NCBI GenBank assembly: GCA_001723855.1
Contig: MCBC01000153.1
Span: forward strand, 1 to 5,984
DNA: 5,984 bases
DNA from: Candidatus Altarchaeales archaeon WOR_SM1_86-2
GTDB taxonomy: Archaea; Altiarchaeota; Altiarchaeia; IMC4; MCBC01
Direction: 5' to 3'
Made by a program: the position numbers and the translations under genes. The notes beneath the pieces were generated by a model that made no database searches, was not told where the DNA came from, and saw only the letters and a program-made list of their open reading frames with translations. This document shows, one piece after another, positions 5,020 through 5,984 of the stretch. Within the stretch, counting starts at the first letter, position 1, and the number at the start of each line of letters is the position of its first letter.

Positions 5020-5901
5020 ATGCCGAAAGTAAAGAAAATTTTAAAAACAATCAAGAAACTTGAAATAAAAACAAACAAACTTGTGGAGGGTTTAATTTCA
5101 GGAGAATACCACTCTGTATTCAAGGGAATGGGAATTGAATTTTCAGAGGTCAGGGAGTATTCCCCCGGCGATGACATAAGAACAATTGACTGGAATGTCA
5201 CCGCACGCTACAATTCCCCGTTTGTGAAGGAATTTATTGAGGAACGGGATTTAAATGTTTATATTATTTTTGATGTCTCCGCAAGCAACGAATTCGGCTT
5301 TGAGAGGAGCAAGAAAGAAACCGGCTTTGAAATTGCCGCATCAATCATGTTTTCTGCTCTTCGCAACAATGACAATGTCGGGCTTTGCCTTTTTACCGAT
5401 AAAATTGAAAAATTCATAAAGCCGAGGAAGGGGAAGAAGCATGTCCTGCGGGTCTTGAGGGAAATGGTCTATCATGAGCCGAAAAACAGGTTAACTGATA
5501 TTTGTAAAACTCTCACGACTTTGAATAATATAATAAAGAGGAAAAGTATATTATTTATAATTTCTGATTTTATAACCGTAAAAAGCTTTGAAAAGCCGCT
5601 TAAATTCCTTAAAACCAGGCATGATGTAATCCTTATAAACCTTACTGACATCCGGGAGACAGAAATTCCCGATGTCGGCTACATCTACCTTGAAGATGAA
5701 GAGACGAAAGAGCAGGTGCTTGTTGATACATCGGATAAAAATTTCAGGGAATTTTATTTTAATGAAATTAATAAATTAAATAACAAAATGACCTCTTCCA
5801 TGAAGAAATTGAATGTTGATATGATACAGGTAAATACCGACAAGCCGTTTTATGTTCCGATGAGAAATTTTTTTAAAATCCGGGAGAGAAGAAAAAGATA
5901 A
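5020..5901 (+). CDS. DUF58 domain protein with vWA-like MIDAS motif
   Basis: From the ATG at 5020 this is a 293-residue DUF58 protein. The family hallmark REYSPGDDIRTIDWNVTAR is at 45-63, preceded by GEYHSVFKGMGIEFSEV (29-45). A vWA-like fold follows, with the metal-site motif D85-x-S87-x-S89 in IIFDVSAS, then strand and helix elements through FIISDF (179-184). DUF58 proteins usually sit between a MoxR AAA+ ATPase and membrane vWA proteins (Bat-type operons) and are thought to act in folding or assembly of envelope or metal-dependent complexes, but their biochemistry is not settled. The same frame is open back to an ATG at 4936 (321 aa), with another at 4972. I prefer 5020 because MPKVKKILKTIKKLEIKT lines up with usual family N-termini, and the extra 28 codons overlap the orphan gene end and the hairpin. 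None of the three starts has a good Shine-Dalgarno. The next gene starts 2 nt after the stop, so they are an operon. A moxR gene is not adjacent. Confidence 0.88.
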   Translation: MPKVKKILKTIKKLEIKTNKLVEGLISGEYHSVFKGMGIEFSEVREYSPGDDIRTIDWNVTARYNSPFVKEFIEERDLNVYIIFDVSASNEFGFERSKKETGFEIAASIMFSALRNNDNVGLCLFTDKIEKFIKPRKGKKHVLRVLREMVYHEPKNRLTDICKTLTTLNNIIKRKSILFIISDFITVKSFEKPLKFLKTRHDVILINLTDIRETEIPDVGYIYLEDEETKEQVLVDTSDKNFREFYFNEINKLNNKMTSSMKKLNVDMIQVNTDKPFYVPMRNFFKIRERRKR

Positions 5902-5903
5902 AA

Positions 5904-5984
5904 ATGGAATATAAATTAGAACCCACATTCGGGGAGCCGATAATATTAATTTTATTATTAATCGTCCCCCTGACAATGATTTTA
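5904..5984 (+). CDS. Start of a membrane protein, cut by the window end
   Basis: An ATG 2 nt after the DUF58 stop opens 27 codons to the window edge with no stop. A short polar start (MEYKLEPTFGEP) leads into a hydrophobic stretch, IILILLLIVPLTMIL, consistent with a first membrane segment. The purine-rich end of the DUF58 gene (GGGAGAGAAG, 5882-5891) may supply the ribosome site. In DUF58 operons the next gene is commonly a membrane protein or a BatA-like vWA protein with an N-terminal membrane helix; that identity is inferred from position only. Confidence 0.65.
   Translation, partial: MEYKLEPTFGEPIILILLLIVPLTMIL

Noticed and set aside
4929..5201. Open frame on the - strand opposite the DUF58 start
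   Set aside because: It lies largely antisense to the conserved DUF58 core and shows no family features or ribosome site of its own.
5692..5712. GATGAAGAGAC-AAAGA shared with the orphan fragment at 4877-4897, considered as a partial DUF58 duplication
   Set aside because: Similarity ends after about 18 bases and the flanks diverge; acidic DEETKE runs are common, so chance is enough.

Overview
The window holds about 6 kb of moderately AT-rich bacterial DNA. All recognisable genes lie on the + strand. There are no rRNA or tRNA genes and no CRISPR arrays. The organism cannot be named from this sequence. LRR-Roc-COR (Roco) GTPases, a DUF1016/YhcG nuclease and a DUF58 gene followed by a membrane protein together fit a free-living, probably Gram-negative, bacterium from a group rich in accessory genes (for example Chlorobi/Ignavibacteria-like or Nitrospirota-like). 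That is inference at low confidence.

Layout: (1) 28-1155 encodes an intact DUF1016 (YhcG-type) PDDEXK nuclease-fold protein. (2) 1156-1306 is an AT-rich spacer with a possible -10 box and a very good ribosome binding site for the next gene. (3) 1307-3687 is a bacterial Roco gene with leucine-rich repeats, a Roc GTPase and a COR domain. It is split into two reading frames by a perfect 14-bp tandem duplication (1712-1725 / 1726-1739). Removing one copy restores a single 788-codon gene with seven LRRs. (4) 3737-4729 encodes an AlbA_2 (Schlafen-like) domain protein with an uncharacterised C-terminal half. (5) 4730-4864 is AT-rich with no gene seen, followed by the orphan 3' end of an unidentified gene (4865-4960) and a terminator-like hairpin (4971-5005). 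(6) 5020-5901 encodes a DUF58 protein with a vWA-like metal-site motif, followed 2 nt later by the first 27 codons of a hydrophobic, presumably membrane, protein that runs off the window. This resembles the MoxR-DUF58-BatA/VWA type of operon, but no moxR gene is next to DUF58 here.

Reading: DUF1016, Roco and AlbA_2 families are all common in accessory or defence-like regions. The three genes look like a cargo block set against a housekeeping-type DUF58 operon. The orphan gene end at 4865-4960 may mark the junction. A plausible but untested idea is that the Roco protein is an LRR-based sensor/switch, with the neighbouring nuclease or AlbA_2 protein as candidate partners. Its current frameshift would be either an inactivated state or one phase of a slippage-prone locus. 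The six nearly identical 69-bp LRR units and the 14-bp direct duplication are both substrates for slipped-strand mispairing.
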